Shown piece after piece: positions 22,376-35,998 of a stretch of DNA of 64,000 nucleotides. How positions within the stretch are numbered: position 1 is the stretch's first letter; each line of letters starts with the position of its first letter. Below the pieces are notes generated by a model. It had not been told where the DNA came from. It did not search any database and was given only the letters and a program-made list of their open reading frames with translations. The translations under genes and the position numbers were made by a program. The stretch spans positions 682,001 to 746,000 of the forward strand of contig CAUWAG010000020.1 of assembly GCA_963556695.1 (NCBI GenBank), written 5' to 3'. The stretch is from Anthostomella pinea (lineage: Eukaryota; Ascomycota; Sordariomycetes; Xylariales; Xylariaceae).

Positions 22376-22756
22376 GTCGACGAAAGGAGACCTGGGCAAT
22401 GACTACGGGTTCGATTGAATCTATTCATAGTACAGGCGTTGCTACATCTCGAGCTCAGTAGTGTAGGCGCTTGATAGAGGCGCTTTAGCCTTGGGGATCA
22501 TGATCCCCCTCACCCTCTTCTCCTGATACGCTTTCTGGGAGTATGACATATCCGCCAGTCTCTGACATACATGTAAACAGATTGCAATGCAAAACGGTGT
22601 ATTCTTGTGAACAGTGCGCTAGCTCGCGAAAGAAAAGAATCAGTCCTGTTCACCTGATGTCTAATACCCTATGAGAATGAAAACCAAAGGGATATATTTC
22701 CTAGATCACAGTGCTTGCCGTCAGCCCAATTCTGTCCCTTCCTACACGTCTCACAT
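22376..22756. other. Intergenic, nothing recognised
   Basis: No supported gene between the orphan exon and the P450 remnant. Confidence 0.4.
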
Positions 22757-23300
22757 TCAGCTTTTCTGGTTGCACAAGTCTTCTGCGACGATATCAACGC
22801 CCTTGTCACTGTCTGAGAAGATGACATGCCACTTTCGATCATCCTTGGGTGTCATTTCAATCTCAACATCTTCTTTCGGTAGCGGACAGGCCCTGTCCAT
22901 GACATATTCTTCCCAGGCTCGATCCACCTCCCCCCAACTGGCCGCACATCGAACCGCACCAGCAACAGAGCCTGGAGCGCCAGTATATCAGTGCTGGCGA
23001 AATGCCGGCCTGGGCACAGGACATGGCCGCCGCCGAATCCCCGGAAAGCGGCGGCGGGATGCCGTGTTGTTCCATCTTTCTTGGTCTTGATGAACCGTTT
23101 GTGGTTGAACTCCCCCGTGGTAGGGCCCCACGAGGATTGGTCAGAGTGTATGACTGCGTTTGGCATCAAGACAGCACCACCCTTCTTGAGGAGATATTGG
23201 TCATCCACCAAAGTATCCTCTTGGATGATACGTGCGGCAAGCTCTTGAGAAGGGAAGTTAGCTTACGAAGGAGGAAGCCGTGCTTCATCTTCCAGATGGG
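22757..23300 (-). pseudogene. Cytochrome P450 C-terminal remnant
   Basis: Only the last third of a P450 remains. It contains the haem-binding loop FGGGHVLCPGRHFA (cysteine thiolate ligand) and the stretch before it with LLKKGGAVLMPNAVIH. After EPGKNM (about 22903) the frame changes by one base and continues as MDRACPLPKEDVEIEM, then DDRKWHVIFS, a normal P450 end, stopping at 22757. There is no N-terminal membrane anchor, I-helix or ExxR region upstream. The FGGGxxxCPGRHFA loop resembles fungal CYP7/8-like sterol or secondary-metabolite hydroxylases; that placement is inference. Confidence 0.8.
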
Positions 23301-24146
23301 CAGATCGCAATTTTACGTGATGAAACTATCACCTGTCGTGTAACATGACGGAAACCAACAAACGCTCAGCCCCCCGAATTGACCTTAGTACATTCGACCC
23401 AGCTCGCCGGCTCAGGGAGCACGAATAATGCAACAGGGGTATGTATCTAAAAAAGGTTGGAGCCCCTTTACAACCCTCCATCCCAGATTGGCTGACTAGT
23501 AACAAGCGTCGCAGAAAGCAAGATGTCGGTTTCGTTGGGGGCGCGATGAGATCAGGTACATGTATGCTCGTGATCAGCCAGGTGCAACCTGGACCTTGAT
23601 ACCATGACCAAATGAGCCTCCCGACAGGCCGAGGTCGACGGCCTCACGTGAGAGTCATTAGAACGGAAGCAGACAGTATGCATTAAGTTGAGGGTCTTTC
23701 CATTGCTGTCGTCATCTCGACTTGAGTAAGACCTGGATCGCAGTACGCAAACTCCCTCCAGCCATCTATGCATGCATACAAAGTAATGAGGCATATCACA
23801 TATCCCATTCATAGCCCGTCCGGCTCGCCATCGACTTCGCCCCATGTAAGTGCCATTCCCATTGCGCCTTGAAATCGTGAGACAGGAGGATCGACGACCA
23901 GGGGCGCGCTATCGTGTGCACCCTCGTCGAATCAACCACCCCGCAGTCCTTGCCTCTTGAATCGTTGATCGATTGGGTTGTCTACCATCGGTATAAAAGA
24001 GGTGAGGGAAGGGAAAGAAGTACAGAGTATGGCGTATAATCCTCCTCTATCATCTCACACCAGTTCCGTCGTGTCATCGGGATTATTCCTCACAAGGTCT
24101 GGTTTCCTCCGGTATGCTGGTGTTCACAGTTGCTGTTCTCCTCGAC
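23301..24146. other. Intergenic; kinesin 3' flank
   Basis: No supported gene. The P450 that once extended upstream seems to have been deleted between here and 23300. A 97-codon minus-strand frame (23552-23845) has no recognisable domain. Confidence 0.45.
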
Positions 24147-27037
24147 CTACTTCTGGAAGAACCAGCTGCTTCTCTTACCGGCATTGCCTTCGTTCTGCAG
24201 ATTGCCGATGGTAGGAACTGGAGCTGCAGCATCCCCTCCGCCGCGGAGTGGCTTTGCGATACGGCTCCCAGCACTAGCGAAGCTGAAACCGCCAGCTCCC
24301 TGCGGTGAGTTCAGCCCGCGGGTGGAACCAGCCTTGGCTGCCTCGAGACGCTCTTTGACAGCGGTGAGCTGAGTCTCAAACCTGTCATACATGTTAGTCG
24401 ATGGTCAGATACCATAGCAGTAGAGCCATACCTGTGGTTCGCGGCAGTGAGCTTCTCCTGACTATCCTGCAACAAGCTCTCCAAGCTGGAGATACGCTCA
24501 TTCCGAGCAATGAGCTTCCTCTCGGCTATGGCGACCTCCTTCTTCAGCCCGCTGTTCTGTTCAACAAGCTGTCGTTGAACCTGGGTCAGCTGCTCCAAAT
24601 TGCGCTCAAGGAAGGCCATCTTCTTCTGCTGTGCACGGTTGTTGGACGACCGCAATACGTTATTGTACTGCTCCCGAGTCTCGTCAAGCGAGATCTCGAG
24701 TTCAACAACACGCTCGCATCTGTTTTGCAGATCGCGCATCAAACTCTTCTTCATGACATCGAATTCAGCGATTTGCTGCTGGATGGTCTTGCCGTTGGCG
24801 AGACCGGGAGCGGCCACGGCCCCGGACTTGATGCGAGATTGAAGGTCCTCAATGAGTGTCTTCATGCGGGCATTCTCAGATGACTTCTGTGTGATGTCGG
24901 CCTTGAGCTCGTCCACCAACTCCATTGAAGTTGTCTGCTTGTTGGCATACGCCTTCTGTAGCCGTTCCTTGACTTCCTCAACATCCGCATCTCCAAGGTT
25001 CCGGGAGAGGACATCTTCGTATTCTTGCTGTAAAGTCTCGAGTCGGCTCTCCAACTCCATCCTCCGCCTTGCTTCGGAGTCACCGGACGCGCCACTGTAA
25101 AGTGAAAGCTCGGCTTGCCTGACGATCCCTTGCGTCTCCACCAGCTTGGCTTTGAGTTCCTGTAGATCATCTGGCGGGATGGGGTCTCCCGCATAGCTCT
25201 GCTCGTACAAGGCGTCGACTTGTTGGATTGCGTCGGATATCGACTGTTCGTTGGCACTGAACACCTCACTACCCAAGTCGAACCCAGCCATCATCTTGGC
25301 CATCTTTTCTGCCTTCTTCTTCTCCTTCTCGTCCAGAACTGCGCTTGTCTCCTTCGCACTCATCTTCACATCCAAAAGTTGCTGCTTGACCTCGTCCAGT
25401 TCCGTCGTGAGTTCAGAGTTGGCCTCTTTCAGAGCGTCCATTGTGATCTGAGCCTCCTTGCCCTCGAACGCCAGGCGCTCAAGCTGCATCTTGACTTCGT
25501 TGACCTCGGTTGTCAACTTCTCGTTCTCCTTTCCAACCTTGCTGTCATGCTCTTTTAGGAATGTCATCTCTTCTTTGGATTCCTGAAGAGTCTTTTCCGC
25601 GGTGGCCACAGCGGACTCCTTCTCCGCCAACTGATCCTGCAGTTCGTTCTCCCTCCGTAAGAACTCCTCTCTCTCGTCCTTATCCATGGGAAGACCGGGG
25701 GTGCCAGAACGCTCAGTCAACGCAGGGGTTTCTGATCGACTGTCGGGAAGAAGTCGTGATGGGGTCGACGGCCGCGGAGCTTTCGCCATACTAACAAGGC
25801 CATTAGCTGACAACGGCTGCACCCATCGGTCTTTGGGAACCGCTTCTCCTGCACGCCACAACTGGACCTCGCCCTCCAAAGTTGCGATATAGCTCTCAAA
25901 GTTTATAATGTTGGACTTGGCCTTGGCAAGCATCTGTTTGAGCTCTGCCGGGCTGAGTTCCGCGTTGACCTTGGCCTTGTTCTTGATAGACTTCGCCCTC
26001 ATACCGAAGCGTAGCGTACTAAGTGTTTCGGCATCGTTGTAGCTACTGGGCGAACAGTTGACGATTAGTGTCGTCCTACTGTTTCCTCCCAGAGACTCTT
26101 GTAATATCCTCGTTAATTTGGAATCTCGGTAGGGAATGTGTGAGGATTTGCCGTCGGTGAGCGAGTTGATGACCATGCCCAGCGCACTCAAACTTTTGTT
26201 GATCTTCTTCGCTTCCTCGAGGGTCTGCCCACTCGCGCCGGTCTTGCCGACCTTTTCGCTACCTGCCAAATCTACCAAGAAGAGCTGACCACTTTTCATC
26301 GAGCCGGTCTCCAGGTTTTTCTGAGTGATGGTGATGACGAAGATGGAGTGGGATCGCGAGGATTCTTGGTTCATGTTTGTGGCGGCGACAGCTCGCGCGC
26401 TGCCTCCCCTTTTCATGACCTCGAACACCTCTTCGACGCTGGAAACGTATATTTCGAGGAGACCCTTGACGTAGACACCTCGGTTCTTTTCTTCGTGGAC
26501 CGGGAGGTTGTCGTTCTGCGGCGCCAACAGATCGCGAATGCGCTCCATATAGATTTCCATATAACTGACTCGGACGGTATACTCGATGGTTAGGGGGCTA
26601 GACATGATGCTGCTAAAGATCTGCTCGACGATACGGGGGGTAATACCCTTGCCCTCCTCGTCCTCTATGCTCGTTCCCATCATGGTATACGACTTTCCCG
26701 CACCCGTCTGACCGTATGCGAAGACGGTTCCATTGTATCCGTTGAGAATGTCGTCTACTGTAGGCTTGATGGAATAGTCGAAGATTTCTTGTTGCCTCCC
26801 TGTCATACCAAACACGCGATCGAAGGTGAAGGAACCAGCGGCTTCGGCCGACTGTACTCAGGGCAAAGGGTTAGCATTGGGCGATTTGGTGGATAGAGGC
26901 GGGTAGAGGAGACGTACGGTGATAGAACAGGTGTCGGCGCCACTGAAGCTGACAATGGGCTCGCCGCCCGATGCAAGCTCGATCTTGTTCTGGGGCCGGA
27001 ATCGGGCGACGACCTTGATGCTGTTCGCGCTCGACAT
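24147..27037 (-). CDS. Kinesin-1 heavy chain (conventional kinesin)
   Basis: Plus-end microtubule motor for vesicle, nuclear and secretory transport to hyphal tips. Three exons: 27037-26918, 26851-24432 and 24381-24147, giving 924 residues, close to the 928 I recall for Neurospora NKIN. The motor domain (about 1-330) has the P-loop GQTGAGKS (about 87-94), switch I NQESSRSH, switch II DLAGSE and the microtubule-binding HIPYRDSKLTRIL. The neck (KNKAKVNAELSPAELK) leads into long coiled coil. The last exon carries the IAK autoinhibition motif (RIAKPLR, about 888-890), which in this family folds back on the motor. Introns have GTACGT and GTATGG donors. The start is the only ATG giving the usual SIKVVARFRP beginning. 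It appears intact. Confidence 0.96.
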
Positions 27038-28423
27038 GATGACGGCGGCGTTTGCTCGACGGCTATGCGCAGCGGGACATGTAACAAGGGGGAAGGGTTT
27101 ATCTCATGTTCCTCAGGGAGGTGTGTCGGGCAAGAGACGCAGCCCGGCCGACGGAACGGCGAACAGCGAATAGGCAAAAAATGCTGAATGAGTGCAAGCA
27201 GGGCAACGAAGCACGCTGTCCACGCCGTTGCTGTGTTTTGGGATGGTAGGGGCTGTGGTGGGAGGATGCAGGTCAATAGGTAGGTCGCAGGATCGCGTCA
27301 AAGTTGGAGTCGCCGGGCGGCGTGCTGCGTGGTAACTTGGAGAACAGGGCTGCCCGCTGCAGGTGGCGGTTGACCGTCTCGGCGGGTCTCGGTGCTGCCT
27401 TGAACTTCTAAGTTCTAGGTACAGGGAGTCAGGGGCAATACCCCACCATCGTTGACATCCCTTACTAATACTGAAGAACAGACGACAGACACAATGCTCT
27501 ATTCAGCATGTGGATTTTATAGTTGTATTGTTGTGCGGCATTAATCGTACATCTGTATTACACGACATTAATACAGTAGCACTTGGGAAACCACATTGTG
27601 GAAGATCCACACTGAGGCAATCTTCAATACATGACGCAAAGTCAAGGTGTGGCCCAACTATTGGCGATTCTCCCTCCGTTCGTAAGATTTGCAGATTCAT
27701 GCGAGCCAGAATTCATCTCTCGAAGATTAACTCGAATTGACTCACTTAGACGCTAATGTTACTGAGCCCTCATGATGTGTTAAAACGCCAGCTGATGCAA
27801 GAGACCTACGGCAAGTAAAACTTGATGGTCTGTGAAGGCGTCGCAGGAACAACATAAGGCTGCGGCTTGAACTCCCCGGAAAGCAACCGTCAACATGTCT
27901 GAGAGGACTCTCTCGGAAAGACGCATATGCATAGTCAAAGGTGTGCATATACAGCCATTCCTGTTTTAGACCAGCCGAAACACCAACTCCATTATTAATT
28001 CCCTTGACACCCTGCCACAGCCATGGCATGGCCTTCATCACACCGGCTAGCTCAGTCAGGCAGTTGAATGAGCTTGCAAATGTTTACGGTAGGCCTGGTT
28101 GTTAGTGTTCTGGCACCTGTCGTATTTGCATCTTCCACTTGGGCAAGGACCTTGACGGCGGTCGGCCACTGTCGACGGTAGAAAGCTTGACGGGAGGTAG
28201 AGAAGTGTCGACGGCAGAGATGCGTCAACGGTAAAGAATTGTCTGCATGGTGGGCAGCAGTCTGACCCTGAAGATCAACTACGTGCTGGCGTAAAACTCG
28301 TTGCTTCGTCACCGAGCTGCTCTCCTCTCGTGTCTCCTGGGTTGGTTCGGACCCATCAGTCCAATCCATATATCGGTCGAAGCAGTCTCGGGCCGCCAGG
28401 GAATGAGGTGACCCCTTGGGAGG
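27038..28423. other. Intergenic between kinesin and RAD6
   Basis: About 1.4 kb: the kinesin promoter and 5' leader (27038 to about 27400) and the RAD6 3' flank. Open frames such as 27742-28041 and 28052-28369 (minus) have no recognisable domain. Confidence 0.5.
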
Positions 28424-29071
28424 CTAATCATCCCAGCTTTTCTCTACCGTCTCGCGAACTCTCTTGGTATACTCTTTTCGGTTGTCCTTATACAGATTGG
28501 AGGCCTCCACGTTCGCCGGCGAGCCTGTGTTGGGATCGTTCAATAGACTGGACAGCGGATTCTATTAGTGTCCTGCTCTGAACATGTATCCTGAAGCCGA
28601 GCTACTTACCTTTGTATACTCGTCAAGACCGCGGCAACGTCGTATGTCGGACTCCATCGATTCTGCAGAATGTCTAGACACAGCTCGCCCGTTGCGTATA
28701 CGTTGGGATGAAACATCTGGCTGATGAACTTGACGGCAGGCGGCTTGTTCGGGTATTGTTCTTCGAAATGCATGACGAGTCGGAAGGTGCCATCTTCGAA
28801 GGGCGTGTCGGCCGGACCGATGATGACGGCGTTCCTTTGCATGGATTAGTTCGCGAGGCTCTGCAGTAGAGAAGACTGAGACTGCGCTCCAATGAAGTCT
28901 CTCACCAGGTCATGACATTATCGGGAACAGGCGACGCAGATACTCCAGCGGGCGGGTCTGTCTGCATTCGCTGCAGTCACGGTTAGCCTGGCTTTCCAAC
29001 GCGATTAGGGTGCAGAATGTTCCTCTTACCTTAAAGTCCCGCATCAAACGACGTCGGGCGGCAGTCGACAT
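28424..29071 (-). CDS. rad6: RAD6-type ubiquitin-conjugating enzyme E2
   Basis: E2 enzyme that ubiquitinates histone H2B (with Bre1) and PCNA (with Rad18) in DNA-damage tolerance, and acts with Ubr1 in the N-degron pathway. Four exons: 29071-29030, 28970-28906, 28834-28610 and 28547-28424, giving 151 residues, the length usual for filamentous fungi. The UBC fold shows [29 protein letters not shown] with the catalytic cysteine at residue 88, and [18 protein letters not shown]. It begins [14 protein letters not shown] and ends EKSWDD, a short acidic end without the long polyacidic tail of budding yeast. It is known as mus-8 in Neurospora and uvsJ in Aspergillus. Confidence 0.96.
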
Positions 29072-29862
29072 CTCGGCTTCCGGGCAAAGAACCACTTGGA
29101 GACGGCGGTTATGAAGCAGGGAGTAAGTAGTAAAAGGAGAAGAATCTTTCAGGAGGCGTCTGGGAAGTGAGGGTATCCTGCACTGGCCTGACTGGTTGGC
29201 TGGCCGACTTAGGTAGATGGGTGATGCGAAGCCGGAAGAGTGAAGTCTTGACCCAGCAGAAGGCGGCGTGAGTCGGGTGGCGACCCGTTTCCAAACGCAG
29301 CTTAGGTGATGGCGATAAGATAACGAATGCCCCGCTCCAAATAACCAAAGACGTTCGTCTAAACCAGTTATTATTCAGCATCCCCTATTGAAGCAGCCAC
29401 CGTCATATCTTTTGACTGTACTGAGAGCCTGACGGAAGTAAAAATACCAACAGGCCTGCTGTTACAGGACAGTTCATTCTGATATGATTCTGATATGTCT
29501 GGTTAGCAGGTTTAGTATATCTCTGCATGCAGTTGCCGACCTTGGGTATTCATGATGTACTCGTCTCTTTCTCAAGACTCCAACGTCGCTGGGGCGGAGG
29601 ACCGGCATTTGTTGTAGCCCCTGCTGCATCTTCCCCGGGGGGCGGACGAGTGGAGGGCCGAGGTGGAGGCATGCTTCCGCCAGAAGCCGAGAAATGGTAA
29701 GTGGGTAGCGCCGGGAGCTCGACCTCTCTCGCCTCATCCTTCTTCCACAACCTTGAACCTTTGCTATTCCTTCATACTTCTCTTCTTTCTTGCATTGTCA
29801 GGTATTGCTGACGCCTATTTGTCGGGTTTCCTTTTGCCTCTCAACTCATAGACATTGTCAAC
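29072..29862. promoter_or_regulatory. Shared divergent promoter region (RAD6 / thiolase)
   Basis: About 790 bases separate the RAD6 ATG (minus) from the thiolase ATG (plus), so both promoters must lie here. A pyrimidine-rich tract (about 29745-29800) precedes the thiolase start. No specific factor site is claimed. Confidence 0.6.
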
Positions 29863-31263
<1,401 letters not shown>

Positions 31264-31878
31264 GAGAGAATGTAGATACCCAATCCAACCAGCAACGTCC
31301 AAAGAACATAAAAAACTTATGCTGCATGAAATCCCTGTCTATATTCAACGACATGGAAAGCAGTGGCAGTATCATCCATCCAAGTAGATAGGAGACAGCA
31401 TTGGCATTATCGTCCACTGCATGTGTTTCTTGGGGTGTCCATGCCGTCCACTTGCATGTGACAGCGCCTGGAGGCCGCTATCGACACAGAGGGTTAGCGC
31501 AGATGATGTCACCCGACTTAGTGGGCGCTAACAGCTGGAGCAGAGCTGCGATTCGGCCTTGCAGGGAGGTGGACCCCTGGAGCTTCAATCGGACTTCCAA
31601 GCATATGCGGCTATACGAATGGAGCTTCTCGACTTCTTTCGACATTGATCCCATCTTTACCTCACCCGAGCTTCACGACCAGCCTTGCGCCACTACACCA
31701 GCCAAAGTCTCTGTCGCTTTGAAAGCGCAAGTCTTTCCCAATTGACTTCAATTCTCGGTCGTCACCTTATTGATCCGTTGTCCGCACCCACAAACCCACG
31801 CATACACCGCAATGCGCCAATCCTGACAAGAAACTGCGGCCTCCTCTGACCGCGACCTCGACCTCGATACCTCCAATA
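31264..31878. other. Intergenic between thiolase and PCI gene
   Basis: Thiolase 3' flank and promoter of the downstream PCI-domain gene; no supported gene. Confidence 0.5.
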
Positions 31879-33576
31879 ATGGCATTGTCCACCAAGTTCC
31901 TCTCGAGCATCCAAGGCTTCCTCAAGTCTCGCAACGGCGATGCGCTCCGTGATTGGCTCAGGGTGGAACCGCCCGTACCTCAAGAATACCACAACCTATC
32001 GACCGAGCTGAAGAGCGCCTACCGAAGCACCAGTGCCATCGAAAAGCTCGTCCAGTCGTGTCTGCCCGAGGAGGATGATCTACCAGAAGACCAAGGGACA
32101 TCATGGCCCGGCTTCATCGTCTTTATGAAGGATTATCTCGAGTATTGGAGAGACGTCGACTTCGACGACCTTCTTGGTGCCCACCAATTGCTCATGGCCC
32201 TGACGAAGTAGGCCACCCATCATGATCCTGTACCTCACCGCCACTCAGCTGACACACCCCCAAGTTCGTGTACCACGGCCCTCAACAACCCGACTTTCGG
32301 CACGATAATGTTACAGACGAGCATATCATTATGTGCTTCTCTGTCGAAGCTCTCGATGACACTTAACAAACGCCCCGATCTCACTAAGAAACTGAAGACA
32401 ATCAGTACCAACGACGAGGAGCAGAGTTCGATCGTTGGGACAACGGCCGAGGTGATACAAAAGATCTTCACGGCGTGTTTGACGGATCGATCAAGTCAGC
32501 GTTACGCGAAACCAGAAGGCAAGAAGATTGGTGTATACGTCTTTGCCAACCTGACTCTGAAGCTGTTGTTTGCTGTCTGTGTGCTGTTCGCTCATGTTAG
32601 ATGAAGCCTCGCTGACTAGTCCCAGTGCCGCAAGACTCATCTAGCCAAGCAACTGTTCACCAATATCAGCGCCAAATCCCCTCCGCTGTCGTATTACCCA
32701 GCGGCCCAGCGTGTCACATATCTTTACTACCTTGGACGCTTCCATTTCATCAACAATCACTTCACAAGGGCTTCACAGTGTTTACAAGAGGCTTATATAC
32801 AGACACCGCCGAGCTTTCAGAAGCATCGCCAGCTCATACTCACTTATTTGATACCTTGCAACATACTTCTTGGACGCCTGCCCACGCAAGCCCTCTTGCA
32901 GCGACAAGAGGCCCAGACTCTGACGCCCGCCTTCATGCAATTCGCTCAATCGATCCGCGCTGGCGACTTCCTCCTTTTCCACCAAGCTCTCGAGATGCAT
33001 GAGGAATGGTTATTTCGGAAAGGTCTACTGCTGACCTTTACTTACCGCCTGCGTCCATTGCTCTGGCGGTCTCTTTCACGACGAACCTTCATCATTACGT
33101 ATGTCGCTCCAACGGAAGCCGATTCTCGCAAGGCCGCGACGCTGGAACTGTCACATCTGCTCGTGACCTCGTCCTACGTACAGAAGCGGCTTGAGGGGTA
33201 CTTGCCTGCTAGGCCAGTCCCGAAAGGAAGACAGCCACATATCAATAGCATGTTCCTGAAAGCTGTCTCTAATAGCGTCGGGCCTAGGACTGGAAGTTCA
33301 ACTCTGGCCCCACCACCTGGTGGCCCTAAATTGCTTCGACCTAACGAGGGTCTGATTTGGGGTAACATGCCGATCACAGCAGAACACGTCGAAGATATGG
33401 TTGCCTCCCTGTGTGCGCAAGGACTCCTTCATGGATACATGGCACACTCACAGGGGCGCTTCGCAATTATGGGCGCGAAACAGGCAGGAAGCGCGGTAAC
33501 CGCGGGATGGCCGAACGTCACTGAGGTGCTCGTCCAGGCAGAAGATGTCATACCTGGGTGGGTTCGAGATTTATAG
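31879..33576 (+). CDS. csn12: PCI-domain protein, CSN12/THP1-like
   Basis: Three exons fit: 31879-32207, 32265-32574 and 32626-33576, giving about 529 residues. The N-terminal half is helical (LNNPTFGTIML, LNKRPDLTKKL), followed by repeats leading to a C-terminal PCI/winged-helix region (LIPCNILLGRLPTQALL, FAQSIRAGDFLLFHQAL, ITAEHVEDMVASL, HGYMAHSQGRFAIM). This order is characteristic of CSN12/PCID2/Thp1 proteins, which associate with the COP9 signalosome or, as Thp1 with Sac3, act in mRNA export. The exon 2 donor could be GTCTGT (32575) or six bases later. It ends GWVRDL. Confidence 0.88.
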
Positions 33577-34302
33577 ACGGACGACATCTTGATTCGACAC
33601 TACAACAGATGTGAAGCAAGGGGTGTATATACTGGAATAGCGTAATGGAATGCTTGTTCTGGAAAGGCGCAACGGATATACGGCCATGATACCCCTGTAT
33701 TTACTTCTTTATTGGCCCAGTTGAATATACTCTGGCACAATCTACAACCGCCCTTTATATGTGCAAAGCCAGCTCATTTAAAGATGCTTATTTACCTATC
33801 TTCGTGGGAGAGTGAAACTGGTCGATCGGGTTAGAGGTGGTAGACGTACGCTATGCCTGGCTCTAAGCTATCAGATGGAGGGCGCCGGCGCTGGCGGTAC
33901 TCGTGTGGCCTTTTGGAAGAAGCTGGGCGCGGCCGTGGGGATGAGGGTGGTCTGGTGCCGGGGGGGAAGGGGGGGTGGGTTATGCGGACGCGGGCCGGTT
34001 TGATGGGGGCGTTTCCAGGGCTCTAGAGAGAAGGCAGTTGGTTTAACTATGTGCTTGTTCATTGAAGGCAATGGTATCTCCTAGTCGTTGGACTTTGCAG
34101 CGTGATGTTTATTGATGGGTTTAGGGTTTTGCTCCTCGACTGGTTGCTAGGTACACTCCCCGGCCAGAAGTCTCCGAGCCCACTTTTTAAGCAGCCCTCA
34201 ACGCCTACACCCTCCAACTTTCAGCAATCACAACGCACCCATTTCTCACTGTAATAATATGGAAAAAAATTGTATTGTGTAGGTCATTTAATAGTGTATG
34301 TA
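33577..34302. other. Intergenic
   Basis: No supported gene. A G-rich patch (about 33955-34000) and a sequence turning AT-rich towards 34260 are the only features. Confidence 0.45.
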
Positions 34303-35360
34303 CTAGGCACCTACTCTTTTTACTGCGGCGATTCGGTTGCTGAGCAATTCGATGAGAACGCGTACGTCCTCAGGATCGATCTCTGACCACGCCCTTTCAA
34401 TTAACTCTCTGGCATATGCCTTATGAGTAATAATAGCCTTTAAATTAGCGAAACCAGGCTCAATTCTTTGTATCTGCTTCTTCAGAAGTGCCTAAACGTG
34501 CTCGATCGGGTTCAAATCAGGGCTGTGAATAGGCCAGTCGATCGTCCAGATGCCGTGCTCCTCTAGCCACTTTGGGGTGCCTCCAAATCGATGGATGTGA
34601 GCATTATATTGTATAAAAGGATCCCCAGCCTTGTAGAAGAGAAGGAGCCCTTCCTCGAGGACATCTTAGTATGAAGCTGAAGATACTCCTCCGCGAGGAG
34701 CATCCTCATCGGGCTCGTAAAAAATGATTTTGCCTAGGCCACCTTCTCTGCTGCATAACCAAATCAAAGCCCAATACATAATGGAGATACAGGGTCTCCC
34801 ATAGCTCTAAGGGTTCATAAGATCCTGCTTGTAACGTTCAGAAGAGAGGCGGATCACCCAATCGCCCGGATTATCAGGTGAATTCTGGACCATGACTTCG
34901 TCTGAGAAGAGCATTTGTATCAGCTCCTCCAGAGCTTCCAGAGAGTCGTATTTATTGCAAAAAGCGAGCCTCTTTCGTGCGTCATCTTCCATAAGCTCGA
35001 TCTGCTTCACCACCTTCTATTTGCGAAGCCTATGAGCACAAAGAATGCGCTTAATAGTGGTATAGGAATAAAGGACCCTGCTCTCCTTTTTGAGCTTTTT
35101 GTAGGTAGCCTTAGGGTACTTTTGTGCCATTTTAATTAGCTGAGCTTCTTTATACTTATTTAGAGTCTTTGTGGCTCCCTCTCAAGGTTGAGAGACCATG
35201 GTGTTATGCTCTCTAGCAGTGTTGATAATGTCGGTCACAATTTGAGGTCGATCTAGATGGAACGTGCTCGCAACATCGTCGCGCCTTACGCCTGCCGCCC
35301 TGGCAGCGATAATAGCTGTACGAGCTTCAGAAGTAAATTCCTGGTTTGGCCCGCCAATAG
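34303..35360 (-). pseudogene. Tc1/mariner-type transposase relic
   Basis: A DDE transposase frame can be followed almost end to end. It has an N-terminal helix-turn-helix part (TSEARTAIIAARAAGV, about 35340), FSDEVMVQNSPDN (about 34910), then PFIQYNAHIHRFGG where DN is expected for the second catalytic aspartate. DWPIHSPDLNPIEHV (about 34500-34545) is the family signature. Stop codons replace normal codons at several places, for example TAG for the tryptophan after IEHV, as a G-to-A transition would give. Terminal repeats and the TA duplication could not be identified. Confidence 0.85.
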
Positions 35361-35417
35361 ACTAATAGCTGCTTGCTGCCGGCCATGTCCCAGCTCCTCA
35401 GTACGCTCGCCGTGACA
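35354..35417 (-). repeat. 213-bp element, copy 6, 64-bp fragment fused to the transposase relic
   Basis: Only the first 64 bases of the element (TGTCACGGCG... in reverse) remain. The break falls in TCTATTG, a word present both in the element and at the start of the transposase frame. Confidence 0.8.
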
Positions 35418-35998
35418 ATTATTACGTATATAATATTTTGAACAACTTTTAAATAAAAGGAGTTTTAATCTTTACGAGTAATAAGTTAGTCGTAGAAACA
35501 TGTGTTGAGAAGGGAAAGTTGGTTTTCTTACTAGCTAAGCTGTCGTGGCGATGGCCGTTTACATATAAGATTCTGGTACAAAGACCCGCAGGCCGGACAA
35601 CGGAGCTTGCATGCGACCACACAACCTTTCCTTATTTTCATATGCTTTCAGCCAATATAAGAATCACCCGCCATCTGTCGCAAGGTTTCTTACGTACCTT
35701 ATACCATATAATAAGCGGCTAGGTTTAAGCTAGTAGAATAATAACGGTAAAATAGAAAGAACTTTTTTTTAAAGCGTGATATGCTTCCCTGGATATTTGT
35801 TTAGAGCCTAACAACCTTGTATATTACTTTTTCCGGCTCTCAGCTCTATTTGCCCTCGGTAGAAGAGGTTAGTCATCATTTAGGAATTAAGCATTGCAAC
35901 CGACCGTGCAAGCTGCACAGTCGTTGGCCTTCATCATCGGTCCAACCGCTATGAAAGTAGCGGCCTTCACTCGAATTGCAAGATGGTGGCGTGGCCCG
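35418..35998. other. AT-rich intergenic DNA
   Basis: RIP-like AT-rich stretches mixed with normal sequence; no gene recognised. Confidence 0.5.

Noticed and set aside
23552..23845. 97-codon minus-strand frame between the P450 remnant and kinesin
   Set aside because: Composition rich in Arg, Ser, Cys and His without motif; typical of chance frames in intergenic DNA.
24401..25892. Plus-strand frames opposite the kinesin gene
   Set aside because: They are shadows of the high-GC coiled-coil codons of the minus-strand gene.
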